Assembly (NCBI GenBank): GCA_003389215.1
Contig: QQVP01000066.1
Coordinates: 1 to 64,000, forward strand
Source of the DNA: Planctomycetota bacterium
GTDB taxonomy: Bacteria > Planctomycetota > Planctomycetia > Pirellulales > UBA7805
Length of the DNA stretch: 64,000 bases
Direction of reading: 5' to 3'
Shown here piece by piece: positions 55,498-64,000 of this stretch. The notes under the pieces are model-generated. The model saw only the letters and a program-made list of their open reading frames with translations. It searched no databases and had not been told where the DNA came from. A program made the position numbers and the translations under genes. Within the stretch, counting starts at the first letter, position 1. The number at the start of each line of letters is the position of its first letter.

Positions 55498-55675
55498 GGC
55501 AATCGCCCGTCGTTCCTCCAAGGACATGCCCGATCCGTGGTTAAGAATCGCGAGACGACGGTTGGAAGTCAAGCGCGGCAAAGCAACAACGAGATTGACC
55601 GGCGCGAAGCGATCGGTGTTCCGCGGGTCTGGATAGGGCCCTGAGCATCGCCGTGGCCGAGCACAGATCGCGCTG

Positions 55676-56077
55676 CTAACGCTCGATCCGTTTGCGAAAC
55701 TGGCAGCCGACCCGATAGGCCACGCGCTCGTGGGTCAGATCGGGAGCGCAGTGGACGATATCGGCGAGAAAGAAATGAAACGGTGCGCGACCCAGCGCGA
55801 CGACGAGTTGCCGGGCCGGCGGGCGCCGCTGCGTAACGAACGAGAAACCCCGCGTCGACAGATCACGACATTCGACATGGCGGAATTCGCCCTGATCCGG
55901 CAAGTCGCCACCGGCGTAAGGAGCCACCAACTGGACGCAGGCAAATTCACCGCGACGGTCGTCGCGACGTTCGAGGTCGCCGCGCAGTCCGTTCTCCAGC
56001 GCATCGTGTACGAGCGAGTAGAGTCGGGCGTCGTCGGCGCAGGTTTCCGGCGGCGGCGTCAGTTCACTTGGCATCAT
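55676..56077 (-). CDS. PilZ-like domain protein
   Basis: 133 residues from the ATG at 56077 or 56074; an upstream ATG gives 144 residues. R.DDRRGEF..VQLVAPY....., HVECRDLSTRGFSFVTQRRPPARQLVVALG, FFLADIVHC and VAYRVGCQFRKRI follow the PilZ pattern (RxxxR, D/NxSxxG, conserved strand ending in VGCQF). PilZ domains bind c-di-GMP; the RxxxR counterpart here is RRDDRR. An HD-GYP protein occurs at 2685, so c-di-GMP signalling is present. The assignment is moderate. Confidence 0.62.
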   Translation of the reverse strand: MMPSELTPPPETCADDARLYSLVHDALENGLRGDLERRDDRRGEFACVQLVAPYAGGDLPDQGEFRHVECRDLSTRGFSFVTQRRPPARQLVVALGRAPFHFFLADIVHCAPDLTHERVAYRVGCQFRKRIER

Positions 56078-56140
56078 GCGCCAAGTATACGTCGTTCCCG
56101 CCACCATCACGGATCGATTCTACCGGTCGTGCCGATCGTC

Positions 56141-57217
56141 CTAGGAGGCGTTCAGCTCGACCGACGGATCGTCGGCCACGTTGACCCAGACGTGCACATG
56201 CGGCGAGCCGCGGAAGTGCCACACGAACGATGGTCCTTCCAGACGCCAATTGTCCCACACGCCGTCTTCGCCGATGTCGCCTTCTTGATAGAAGACCAAC
56301 GAACAGGCGTCGAGACCGCCCTGGGCCTCGAGACACTTGCGGGCTTCTTCCTGGTCGGTCTGGCGATACGGCTCCAAAAGTTTGTCGAGGACCTTGGCGA
56401 GATGTTCCTTCTGATCGGAGCTGAGTTCGCTGCCCGGAATGCCAGGCAACTCGGCCTCGCCACCGCGGAAGGCGACCGCTTCTTCGGCCGGCATGCCGCT
56501 CGCCATCAAGGCCAGCTTCTGCTGGCGACCGTCGAGCATCTTGTAGAGATTGTTCGCCTCGACCGCCTGCGACCAGAAAACGTTGCCCGTGTGCTGGGCG
56601 TCTTCGTAAAAGTCCTCGGCGGCGTGGCCGTAGAAGATCGGTCCGCCAAAGGCGACGTGCTCGGCCGTATTGCCGTCGCAGCGCAAGGTCATGTGTCGGC
56701 CGGTGATGACGAACTCGAACTTGTCCTCGCCCGGGGTGCCGAAAATCGCAATCGCCTGCGAGCTGCCGAAGCCGCCCCCGTCGTTGTCGTCGTGCATCTG
56801 CTTGGCATAGCGTTCGTGCCACTCAGGCTGGATGATGCCGTGAAAGATCTCCTGCATCAGGGCCCGCTGTTCGCCCGTGTAGAAATTGCTGTTGATCTCT
56901 TTCGGCGTGATCTGCCAGTTGGCCGCGACGTGAGAGCGAAGCAGGCCGCGATTCGGATCCTGGTAATCCCAGGGGAAGCAGACCAGCTTCTTCTGTTCTT
57001 CCGATAGCGACCCGTAAAGCTGCTGGACCTTGGTTTCAGGCGTTGTGACCGCCTCGTTCGCCTGGGCGGGCGTGGCCATCGTCAAGGCCGGCACCGTGGC
57101 GGCAACTGTCGCGGCGGTGCCCGCGGTACGCAGGAAGTCGCGGCGGCTCACATCCGACGCATCGTCCACATTCGAGGTCTCGTCGCAAACGGGGCAGGGC
57201 TTCTTCTCAGGGGACAT
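56141..57217 (-). CDS. Tat-exported DUF3500 protein
   Basis: 358 residues. An N-terminal CPVC pair (residues 8-11) precedes a twin-arginine signal SRRDFLRTAGTAATVAATVPALTMATPAQA. The mature part (KVQQLYGSLSEEQKKLVCFPWDYQDPNRGLLRSHVAANW, FYTGEQRALMQEIFHGIIQPEW, GGFGSSQAIAIFGTPGEDKFEFVITGRHMTLRCDGN) is that of DUF3500. The PHVHVWVNVADDPS segment is at the C-terminus. Function unknown; exported and folded before transport, so perhaps cofactor-containing. Confidence 0.78.
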   Translation of the reverse strand: MSPEKKPCPVCDETSNVDDASDVSRRDFLRTAGTAATVAATVPALTMATPAQANEAVTTPETKVQQLYGSLSEEQKKLVCFPWDYQDPNRGLLRSHVAANWQITPKEINSNFYTGEQRALMQEIFHGIIQPEWHERYAKQMHDDNDGGGFGSSQAIAIFGTPGEDKFEFVITGRHMTLRCDGNTAEHVAFGGPIFYGHAAEDFYEDAQHTGNVFWSQAVEANNLYKMLDGRQQKLALMASGMPAEEAVAFRGGEAELPGIPGSELSSDQKEHLAKVLDKLLEPYRQTDQEEARKCLEAQGGLDACSLVFYQEGDIGEDGVWDNWRLEGPSFVWHFRGSPHVHVWVNVADDPSVELNAS

Positions 57218-57475
57218 GGGCAGGCCTCGAAGGGTTGCAGTGGGAAGGGCGGGTCAGACAATCGCGCGCACGAGGTGGACTCGAGCGGGACGGACGCGGG
57301 CGGCGCGGGCACAGGCGGGTTCAGCGGCGCTCATTAGACCGCATCACGCCCGTCTTTGCAAATACGCGGAAAACGCGTCGACGGTTCGCCCCACCAGGTT
57401 CGCCCAATCAGTTTCGTGATCTCATGTCGCCCCACCACGGACCAGCGCCACCGCCAGCGACTCTCCGCAGACACG

Positions 57476-58336
57476 TCACCGCTTCTGGCAGCTTGGGCAG
57501 AAGAACGTCGCGCGCTGCGCCTGAACAATGCGGCGCACCTCCTGCTCGCCGCAACGGGGACAGGGCTCGCCCGCACGACCGTAAACGCGATGATGATTCT
57601 GATAGGAGCCCTGCTTGTTCAGGGCGTTGCGATAGGTGCCGTCGGCCAGCGTCGAACCTTCGTAACGGATGGCCTCGGCCAGCACTTTCTGGGTGGCCGC
57701 GTGCACGCGCTGCCAGTCGACCCGGCGCAGACGATCGCAGCGCTTACGCGGATCGACCTCCGCGACAAAGAGAATCTCGGCGGCGTAGAGATTCCCGATG
57801 CCGGCCACCGCCTGCTGGTCCAAAAGCGCTACCTTCACGGCGCGGCGGCTGGCCCGCAGACGCTCGCGGAGCTGCTCGGCCGAAATCTGCAGGGCGTCGG
57901 GTCCAAGATTCGGCGGGCCAAAAGCAGCCGCGAACTCGTCAGCTCGCATCAGTCGCACCGAGCCGAGGCCGCGGCGATCCCAATAGAGAAGCCGATCGGC
58001 CGTAGCGGCCCGGCCATTCCTGGCGAAACCCGGTTTCAGATTGATTCGCAGCCGCAGGTGTTCTTCGTCGGGCGGCGCGGCGACCAGCACCAGCCCCGTC
58101 ATTCGCGGCTCGATGACCAAGGCCTCGTCGCTGTCGAGCCGCAGCACGACACGCTTGCCGGCCCGCTCCGTGGCCACGATATTGCGGCCCACCAGCCGCC
58201 TCCGCAAGTGATCGATGCGGGGGCTGACCTGAATCGGTTTGAGGCGACAGGCACACCGTTCAACTTGCTCGATGCGCGTTCCGACACAGCTGCCGATGGT
58301 GCGACGCATCGTCTCGACTTCAGGTAGCTCGGGCAT
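57476..58336 (-). CDS. mutM: formamidopyrimidine-DNA glycosylase
   Basis: 286 residues from the ATG at 58334-58336. MPELPEVETMRRTI gives the catalytic Pro and Glu after Met removal. The lysine of the beta-loop is in AGKRVVLRL. The H2TH region QAVAGIGNLYAAEILF is intact, and the zinc finger is CPRCGEQEVRRIVQAQRATFFCPSCQ at the C-terminus. MutM excises 8-oxoguanine and FaPy lesions. The frame is open further upstream to 58387 without a better start. Divergent from trpB. Confidence 0.96.
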   Translation of the reverse strand: MPELPEVETMRRTIGSCVGTRIEQVERCACRLKPIQVSPRIDHLRRRLVGRNIVATERAGKRVVLRLDSDEALVIEPRMTGLVLVAAPPDEEHLRLRINLKPGFARNGRAATADRLLYWDRRGLGSVRLMRADEFAAAFGPPNLGPDALQISAEQLRERLRASRRAVKVALLDQQAVAGIGNLYAAEILFVAEVDPRKRCDRLRRVDWQRVHAATQKVLAEAIRYEGSTLADGTYRNALNKQGSYQNHHRVYGRAGEPCPRCGEQEVRRIVQAQRATFFCPSCQKR

Positions 58337-58554
58337 GTCGGGGTCACTCCTTGACCGGAGCAAGGGCATGGCCGCTGGGAGCCGCACTCTTGCGCCGTTC
58401 GTCGATCGCCTCCGCAGGATGACGCATCATGCTTTGCGCGGCGGCGGCATTTTAGCAGGCGGTCGGCCGGGCCAGCGACTCCCCGTGGCCGCACCTCGCA
58501 CATCGACTACAATGACTAGTCGCACACGGTCCCCAAACGTCGCCAGGTTGTCGC

Positions 58555-59763
58555 ATGTCACTCGACACTTCCGCCACCAGCCAGGTCCCCAACGAGGCGG
58601 GTCGCTTTGGCGACTTCGGCGGTCGCTATGTGCCCGAGACGCTCACCGCGGCGCTCGACCAGCTTGCCCGCGAGTATGAGGCGGCCCAGGCAGACGAGTC
58701 GTTTCAAGCCCAGCTGGACGATCTGTGGCGAAACTACGTCGGGCGGCCCTCGCCGCTCTACTTCGCCGATCGACTCACCCAGCAGTGTGGCGGGGCGCGG
58801 ATCTATCTGAAGCGCGAAGACACCAATCACACCGGCGCCCACAAAATCAATAACACGCTTGGGCAGGCGTTGCTCACCATGCGGATGGGCAAGCAGCGGG
58901 TGATCGCGGAGACCGGTGCCGGACAGCACGGCGTGGCCACGGCCACCGCGTGTGCTCGCTTTGGTCTGCCGTGCGTCGTCTACATGGGCGAAGAGGACAT
59001 CCGCCGCCAGGCACCCAATGTATTCAGCATGAAGCTGCTGGGGGCCGAGGTCCGCCCGGTGACCAGCGGCTCGCGAACCCTGCGCGACGCGATCAACGAA
59101 GCGATGCGCGATTGGATGTCGTCGGTCGAGACGACCCACTACATCATCGGTAGCGTGGTCGGCCCCCATCCCTTTCCGATGATCGTCCGCGACTATCAAT
59201 CGGTGATTGGTCGCGAGACCAAACAGCAGTGTTTCGACCAGATCGGTCGGCTACCCGACGCGGTGGTCGCCTGTGTCGGTGGCGGCAGCAACGCGGCCGG
59301 CATGTTCTATCCGTTTGTCGATCACGGCGACGTCGAGCTGATCGGCGTCGAGGCCGGCGGGCTCGGTTCGCAGATCGGTCAGCACGCCTCGCCACTTTCC
59401 TACGGCCAGCCCGGCGTGCTGCACGGCAGCTTCAGTTACGTCATGCAGGACGAAGACGGCCAGACCAGCGACGTGCACTCCGTCTCCGCGGGTCTCGACT
59501 ATCCGGGCGTCGGTCCGGAGCATAGCTACTGGAAGGCGACGGGTCGGGTGAAGTACAGTGCATGCGACGATGAAACGGCCCTGGCCGCATTCGACACATT
59601 GGCCCGCACCGAGGGGATCCTGCCCGCTTTGGAGACTTCACACGCGGTGGCCAAGGCGATGGAGCTGGCCGCCACGCGTTCCGCAGACGAGGTCATCGTG
59701 ATTTGCCTTTCCGGACGCGGCGACAAGGATGCGGCCGAAGTCGCGCGACTGCGCGGCGTGTGA
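58555..59763 (+). CDS. trpB: tryptophan synthase beta chain
   Basis: 402 residues. The PLP lysine is in [16 protein letters not shown], and the [27 protein letters not shown] and [15 protein letters not shown] blocks are all present. TrpB condenses indole with serine. trpA follows 49 bp downstream. ATG start at 58555; a TACAAT -10-like element lies at about 58507. trpC, trpD and trpF are not in the window. Confidence 0.98.
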   Translation: MSLDTSATSQVPNEAGRFGDFGGRYVPETLTAALDQLAREYEAAQADESFQAQLDDLWRNYVGRPSPLYFADRLTQQCGGARIYLKREDTNHTGAHKINNTLGQALLTMRMGKQRVIAETGAGQHGVATATACARFGLPCVVYMGEEDIRRQAPNVFSMKLLGAEVRPVTSGSRTLRDAINEAMRDWMSSVETTHYIIGSVVGPHPFPMIVRDYQSVIGRETKQQCFDQIGRLPDAVVACVGGGSNAAGMFYPFVDHGDVELIGVEAGGLGSQIGQHASPLSYGQPGVLHGSFSYVMQDEDGQTSDVHSVSAGLDYPGVGPEHSYWKATGRVKYSACDDETALAAFDTLARTEGILPALETSHAVAKAMELAATRSADEVIVICLSGRGDKDAAEVARLRGV

Positions 59764-59812
59764 GCGTGCCGGCGTTTCAGAAACCCCCTCAGCCGTCCCG
59801 GATACCCCATCG

Positions 59813-60613
59813 ATGTCGGCGGTCGACGAACTCTTCAGCAGACTCAAGGGCGAAGGCCGCAAGGCCCTCATGCCCTTTGTCGTCGCGGGCGACCCCGATC
59901 TCGACTTCACCGCGCGGCTGATCGCCTCGCTTTCGGGCCTCGGCTGCCATCTTTGCGAGGTCGGCATCCCCTATAGCGATCCGATCGCCGACGGCCCCGT
60001 GATTCAGGCCGCCTACAGCCGAGCGCTCGACAAGCACGTCACGCTCGCGGCAATTCTCGACATGCTGCGTGGCACCGCTGCGGAGGTGAGCGCGCCGCTG
60101 GTCACCATGGTCAGCTACGCCATCGTGTACCGGCACGGTCTGGAAGCCTACGTCGCCGACGCCAAGGCGGCCGGGGCGGCCGGCCTGATCGTGCCCGACT
60201 TGCCGGTCGAGGAGTCGGGCAGGCTCGCCAAGATCTGCGCGGCCGAGGACCTCAGCCTGATCCAACTGGTCACGCCGACCACCTCGCCCGAGCGCACAAA
60301 GCAGATTGTGGAAACGTCGACCGGATTTCTCTACTACGTTTCCGTCGTGGGCATCACCGGCGAGCGGAACGAGCTGCCGCCAGAGCTGGTGGAGAACGTC
60401 GGACGACTGCGCGAGCAGACGGAGCTGCCGATCTGCATCGGCTTCGGCATCAGCACGCCGGAGCACGTGCGGCTTCTCGCGCCCGTGGCCGATGGGCTGA
60501 TCGTCGGCAGCGCGATCGTGCGTCAGATCGCCGAGTGCGAGTCGCGCTCCGCGGACGAAGTTCAGCAGCAGGTCGAAGCGTACGTGGCCGAGCTACTGGC
60601 GGCGCTCGGTTAG
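59813..60613 (+). CDS. trpA: tryptophan synthase alpha chain
   Basis: 266 residues from the ATG at 59813. The active-site Glu is in CEVGIPYSDPIADGPVIQ and Asp is just beyond; VPDLPVEES, FLYYVSVVGITGER and the phosphate-binding GFGISTPEHV/DGLIVGSAIV are intact. TrpA releases indole from indole-3-glycerol phosphate and channels it to TrpB. It is the last gene before palindromic element copy C, 26 bp downstream. Confidence 0.97.
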   Translation: MSAVDELFSRLKGEGRKALMPFVVAGDPDLDFTARLIASLSGLGCHLCEVGIPYSDPIADGPVIQAAYSRALDKHVTLAAILDMLRGTAAEVSAPLVTMVSYAIVYRHGLEAYVADAKAAGAAGLIVPDLPVEESGRLAKICAAEDLSLIQLVTPTTSPERTKQIVETSTGFLYYVSVVGITGERNELPPELVENVGRLREQTELPICIGFGISTPEHVRLLAPVADGLIVGSAIVRQIAECESRSADEVQQQVEAYVAELLAALG

Positions 60614-60639
60614 GCACCCGCAGACCCGCGCCATTCGCT

Positions 60640-60799
60640 TAGAGCGTGTCTAGGATAGGTGTAGCGTCATTGGCGTAGGCGAGGCAAGTTTGGCAAGGAG
60701 ACCGAAGCAGACGAATTGGTAAATTCGTCGATGCAGGTCGACGTCGCCAAGCACGGCCGCAGCGAGCCAAGACGCTAGAGATAAACGAGACGCGCTCTA
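60640..60799 (+). repeat. palindromic MITE-like element, copy C (reference)
   Basis: Exactly 160 bp with TAGAGCGTGTC and GACGCGCTCTA ends. The central stem GACGAATT/AATTCGTC with loop GGTA (60710-60717, 60722-60729) sits at the geometric centre (60719.5), so the entire element is one imperfect palindrome. Outer arms also pair: TAGCGTCATTGGC near the left and GAGCCAAGACGCTA near the right. This copy lacks the 22-bp duplication of copy A. Confidence 0.85.
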
Positions 60800-60840
60800 G
60801 GCGAACGGAACGTGCCGCGGCCCCGATTTGGTGCGACGCG

Positions 60841-61692
60841 TCACGCTCGCTGGTCGCGAAACGCGGCCGGCAGGTACGCCAGCAGATCCGAGGCGATCAG
60901 CGAAACCTCGCCAAGCTGCTCCGCTGCCAGGTCACCTGCGCGACCATGCAGGTACACGCCCAGCCGGGCTGCCTCCAGCGGCGTCAGGCCCTGACACAAC
61001 AGGCCCGTGATCACGCCGGTCAACACATCGCCACAGCCGCCCGTAGCCATGCCGGCATTGCCCGTTGTATTGTGGAACACCTCCGTCCCGTCGGTGATCA
61101 GGGTGCGATGTCCCTTAAGGACAACGATCAATCCGGCGTCGCGCGCCAGTTGCACGGCCCGCTCGCTGCGGGCGTCGGCTTCGAGATCTTCGCCGACTAG
61201 CCGCGCAAACTCGCCGGGGTGGGGCGTCAAGATCCGCGGGCCGGCGTGATGGGAAAGCGTCGCCCCGGCGGCGACAAGACCGTTGAGCGCGTCGGCGTCG
61301 AACACCGTTGGCTGGGCGATCTTGGTGAAAAGTCCCTGAGCCAACTGCGCGAGCGCGGTCGAGCGACCCCAACCAGGACCGCAGGCCACGGCCGTGGCCA
61401 CCTCGAGCGGTTCTGTGAGCTCCTGGGCCGCGTCGTGCCGCAGCCGTCCGGCCGCATCACACGGCAGCGGCAAAGTCATGTAGGAAGGCTCGAACGCCGC
61501 GACCGTCACCAGGCAAGCCTCGGGCACGCCCAACGTCACCAGGCCGGCTCCACTCCGCAGGGTAGCCATGCCGGCCAGAGCGATGGCACCGCTCATGCCG
61601 CGCGAGCCGCCGATCAGCAGGGCCCGGCCATAGTCGCCCTTGTGACTTTCCGGATCGCGCGGCGGCAGTTGGGGCAGGGGAGTCTCGCTCAT
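60841..61692 (-). CDS. nnrD: ADP-dependent NAD(P)H-hydrate dehydratase
   Basis: 283 residues from the ATG at 61690-61692; an upstream extension to 61728 is possible. The YjeF C-terminal domain shows KGDYGRALLIGGSRGMSGAIALAGMATLRSGAGLV, ILTPHPGEFARL, VLKGHRTLITDG and NTTGNAGMATGGCGDVLTG (ATP/Mg-binding and catalytic Asp). It repairs damaged hydrated NAD(P)H. The epimerase domain (NnrE) is not fused here, which is common. Its gene end is 42 bp from repeat copy C. Confidence 0.94.
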   Translation of the reverse strand: MSETPLPQLPPRDPESHKGDYGRALLIGGSRGMSGAIALAGMATLRSGAGLVTLGVPEACLVTVAAFEPSYMTLPLPCDAAGRLRHDAAQELTEPLEVATAVACGPGWGRSTALAQLAQGLFTKIAQPTVFDADALNGLVAAGATLSHHAGPRILTPHPGEFARLVGEDLEADARSERAVQLARDAGLIVVLKGHRTLITDGTEVFHNTTGNAGMATGGCGDVLTGVITGLLCQGLTPLEAARLGVYLHGRAGDLAAEQLGEVSLIASDLLAYLPAAFRDQRA

Positions 61693-61761
61693 CGGTCGCC
61701 GGCGCGGGGCTGGTCTCCGCTTGGACAACTGGCAGCTATTGTGCGACCCATCTTGTGCGAC

Positions 61762-62571
61762 TCACGATGCGCGCCCACGGGCGGCCTGTCGGGCGATCAA
61801 ACCAGCCAGGTAGCCACCTTTGAAACCGGCGTCGATGTTCACCACGGCCACGTTCGCCGCACAGCTATTGAGCATACTCAAGAGCGCGGCGAAGCCGCCG
61901 AAATTGGCGCCATAGCCGACGCTGGTCGGCACGGCGATCACGGGACAATCGAGATGTCCGCCCGCCACGCTCGGCAGGGCCCCTTCCATCCCGGCGACAA
62001 CTACCACGGCATCGGCCCCGCGGATGTCGGCGAGTCGTTCGGGCAAGCGATGCGGTCCCGCCACACCGACGTCTTGAACGAGCGTCACCTCGGCGCCGGT
62101 CCAGTCGGCCGTTTCGCGGGCCTCTTCGGCGACCGGCATGTCGGTCGTGCCCGCAGTCACCACGGCCACGCGTCCGCGGACTTTTGGGAACGCGGCGTCG
62201 GCCGACGGGGTCGCTTCCGACGCGGTTTCAGCCGCCGGCAAGCGCAACGTGCGGGCGAGCGAATTGTATCGAGCGGTGGGAAACACGCTTGCGAGTGTGT
62301 CCGCCTTGTCCTCGTCGACGCGCGTGGCAAAAGCCTCGACCCCTTCGTCGTGCAGGCGGGCAAAGATCTTCTCGATCGTGGCCACGGTCTTGCCTTCGCC
62401 GAAGACCACCTCGGGAAACCCGCAGCGACGCGCTCGATCGAGATCGAGGGCGACCTCGCCCAGGTCGGCGGTCGGAGCGGCCAGCCGAGTGACGAACTCA
62501 TCGAGCGAAATCTCGTCCTCGAGCAGGTGCCTCGCGAGTCTCTTGATATCGACCGGTCGCATGGCCCTCAT
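61762..62571 (-). CDS. larB: LarB-type pyridinium carboxylase / AIR carboxylase-like protein
   Basis: 269 residues from the ATG at 62571 (another at 62562). The C-terminal AIR-carboxylase-like half has VVTAGTTDMPVAEEA, GAEVTLVQDVGVAGPHRL, VVVVAGMEGALPSVAGGHLDCPVIAVPTSVGYGANFGGFAALLSMLNSCAANVAVVNIDAGFKGG. The helical N-terminal part resembles LarB. LarB begins synthesis of the nickel-pincer nucleotide cofactor of LarA; larA, larC and larE are not in the window. Confidence 0.87.
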   Translation of the reverse strand: MRAMRPVDIKRLARHLLEDEISLDEFVTRLAAPTADLGEVALDLDRARRCGFPEVVFGEGKTVATIEKIFARLHDEGVEAFATRVDEDKADTLASVFPTARYNSLARTLRLPAAETASEATPSADAAFPKVRGRVAVVTAGTTDMPVAEEARETADWTGAEVTLVQDVGVAGPHRLPERLADIRGADAVVVVAGMEGALPSVAGGHLDCPVIAVPTSVGYGANFGGFAALLSMLNSCAANVAVVNIDAGFKGGYLAGLIARQAARGRAS

Positions 62572-62782
62572 CGTAACGCGCCGGGGACGGGGCGGCGAGC
62601 GGGACTCCGGCACCCGTCGACACGGAAAACGCCTGAACGCGGGCCCCACACTCCGGCCGTCCCCGTACCCGCTGTGCGGTGCTGCTTCGTCGCGGTACGA
62701 TGAGGCGAAATCGCGGATCGGGCACGAACCGCCCTCCGCAACCGTCGATACGCTCCCCGCCTCCCTCAAGTCGCCCCACGTT

Positions 62783-63880
62783 ATGGATCGCTACGCCGCG
62801 CGTCGTGACAAGCTTCGTCGCCTGATCAAGAAGGCCAAGGCGGACGCGCTGCTGATCACGAACTTCACGAACGTGACCTATCTGACCGGGTTCACGGGCG
62901 ACGACAGCTACTTGCTCGTCGGCGGCGACGAGGCGGTGCTGCTTTCCGATCCGCGGTATACGACGCAGCTCAAGGAAGAGTGCCCCGGCTTGGCGACGGA
63001 GATTCGCCCCCCCGGCACGTCGATGATGGCCTCGATCAAGAAGGTCGCGCAACGGGCGAAGGCCGCGGTGCTCGGGATCGAGGCGACCTCGATGACCGTG
63101 GCGGTGGCCAGCGCCATCGGCAAGGAACTCGCGGGCATCGAATTGGCACCGTGCAACGGACTCGTCGAACAACTTCGAGAGATCAAAGATCGTCACGAAA
63201 TCGCCTCACTCAAGGGGGCCGTCGTGCAGGCGGAGCGGGCCTTCGGCGTGATTCGTTCGTCGCTGCGCGGCGAGCAGACGGAGCTGGCGGTGGCGCACGA
63301 AATCGAAGCCCAGGTGCGGCTGTTCGGCGGACGCGGTTGCAGTTTTCCGCCGATCGTGGCGGTCGGCCCGCGGGCCGCGCTGCCGCACGCCCGACCGACA
63401 AACCAGACGATCGATGCGGCGGGATTCGTGTTGATCGACTGGGGTGCCGACGGCGCTGACGGCTATAAGAGCGACTTGACGCGTGTTTTGGTGACCGGTA
63501 AAATCTCGCCCAAACTCGAAGCTATATATAGAGTTGTGCTTCGTGCCCAGGAGCGGGCGATCGCCGCCATTCGACCCGGGGTGACCGGTCGCAAAGTCGA
63601 CGCCGTGGCCCGCAAGATCATCGACGACGCCGGCTTCGGCAAGTATTTTGGCCACGGCCTGGGTCACGGACTGGGACTGGACATTCACGAAGGGCCACGA
63701 CTGGCCAAGAACAACGATCGGCCGTTGAAGGCCGGTATGGTGGTCACCGTCGAGCCCGGCATCTACTTGCCCGGCTTTGGCGGAGTGCGAATCGAAGACG
63801 ACGTATTGGTAACCCGCGGGGGCCACGAAGTGCTCACGGGGGTTGCGAAGCAGTGGGAGGAATCGCAGCTGCCTTGGTAG
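62783..63880 (+). CDS. M24-family Xaa-Pro peptidase
   Basis: 365 residues from the ATG at 62783. N-terminal creatinase-like domain (RRLIKKAKADALLITNFTNVTYLTGFTGDDSYLLV), then the pita-bread fold with metal ligands: IDWGADGADGYKSDLTR (two Asp), GHGLGHGLGLDIHEGP (His), TVEPGIYLPGFGGVRIEDD (two Glu). It cleaves N-terminal residues before proline, usually with Mn2+ or Co2+. It is divergent from larB and lies 73 bp before a probable accB, an order I have seen in planctomycetes. Confidence 0.93.
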   Translation: MDRYAARRDKLRRLIKKAKADALLITNFTNVTYLTGFTGDDSYLLVGGDEAVLLSDPRYTTQLKEECPGLATEIRPPGTSMMASIKKVAQRAKAAVLGIEATSMTVAVASAIGKELAGIELAPCNGLVEQLREIKDRHEIASLKGAVVQAERAFGVIRSSLRGEQTELAVAHEIEAQVRLFGGRGCSFPPIVAVGPRAALPHARPTNQTIDAAGFVLIDWGADGADGYKSDLTRVLVTGKISPKLEAIYRVVLRAQERAIAAIRPGVTGRKVDAVARKIIDDAGFGKYFGHGLGHGLGLDIHEGPRLAKNNDRPLKAGMVVTVEPGIYLPGFGGVRIEDDVLVTRGGHEVLTGVAKQWEESQLPW

Positions 63881-63953
63881 TGTGTCGCCCCGATGGCGGC
63901 GGGCCCAAGCGGACGGAGCGCGATTACGAACATTCCCCGCGTGGAGGCGCGAC

Positions 63954-64000
63954 ATGGCAACATCTGATTCCGGCGACGTCTTCGATGTGAAGCGAATTCG
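63954..64000 (+). CDS. accB: probable acetyl-CoA carboxylase biotin carboxyl carrier protein, N-terminus only
   Basis: Only about 15 codons fit in the window: MATSDSGDVFDVKRI. GGAGG lies 6 nt before the ATG. The DVFDVKRI string matches the DxFDxKKIRxLI start of many AccB proteins, and M24 peptidase-accB-accC gene order is common. The rest is beyond the window, so this is tentative. Confidence 0.55.
   Translation, partial: MATSDSGDVFDVKRI

Overview
The window is GC-rich chromosomal DNA that I read as a planctomycete, probably of the order Pirellulales. The evidence is inferential. Many predicted proteins are of kinds I associate with that group: secreted or lipoprotein hypotheticals, a VIT/VWA protein, prenyltransferase/squalene-oxidase repeats, a DUF3500 Tat protein and a Rieske plus cytochrome b/c respiratory module. 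Genes are loosely spaced on both strands with frequent GTG/TTG starts and short REP-like palindromes. There are no rRNA, tRNA or CRISPR loci, no transposase and no phage genes. Most long overlapping frames are antisense shadows of high-GC genes.

Layout. 1-8 kb: the 3' end of trpE, an ArsM-type methyltransferase, an ABM monooxygenase, an HD-GYP protein, a large lipoprotein/membrane protein and an ABC ATPase. 8-14 kb: ribF-nrnA, then a two-gene bc-type respiratory unit (Rieske; cytochrome b fused to two c-type haem motifs). 14-23 kb: a zinc-ribbon membrane protein, an AAA+ ATPase/VWA pair, ilvD, a HAD hydrolase, panD, an AI-2E-type permease and a double ACT protein. 24-34 kb: a secreted VIT-VWA protein, two related membrane proteins, a BrnT-type toxin-antitoxin pair, a lipoprotein and a secreted protein built from internal repeats. 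34-43 kb: the most accessory-looking part, with a lone HNH nuclease with an HTH domain, a ParDE pair, a small zinc-ribbon protein, hypotheticals, a secreted transglutaminase, a PlsC-like acyltransferase, a rhodanese and a BrkB-family membrane protein. 43-48 kb: a methyltransferase and three exported proteins (terpene-cyclase-like repeats, HlyD-type adaptor, PD40 propeller). 48-54 kb: a PduO-type cobalamin adenosyltransferase, then the nitrogen set amt-glnB-glnD. 54-64 kb: a DUF1570-like metalloprotease candidate, a PilZ protein, DUF3500, mutM, trpBA, nnrD, larB, an M24 peptidase and the first codons of a probable accB.

The most striking non-coding signal is a three-copy, ~160-bp, fully palindromic element with TA ends (339-519, 51066-51225 inverted, 60640-60799). 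Two copies start exactly on the stop codon of the upstream gene (trpE, glnB), and rejoining the flanks restores that stop codon. This fits a TA-targeting MITE for which stop codons are safe landing sites. No transposase for it lies in the window.

How the genes work together: trpE/trpBA (split locus) make tryptophan, ilvD branched-chain amino acids, panD beta-alanine for CoA, and ribF FMN/FAD. The Rieske/cytochrome b-c pair handles quinol oxidation, and Amt/PII/GlnD sense and import ammonium.
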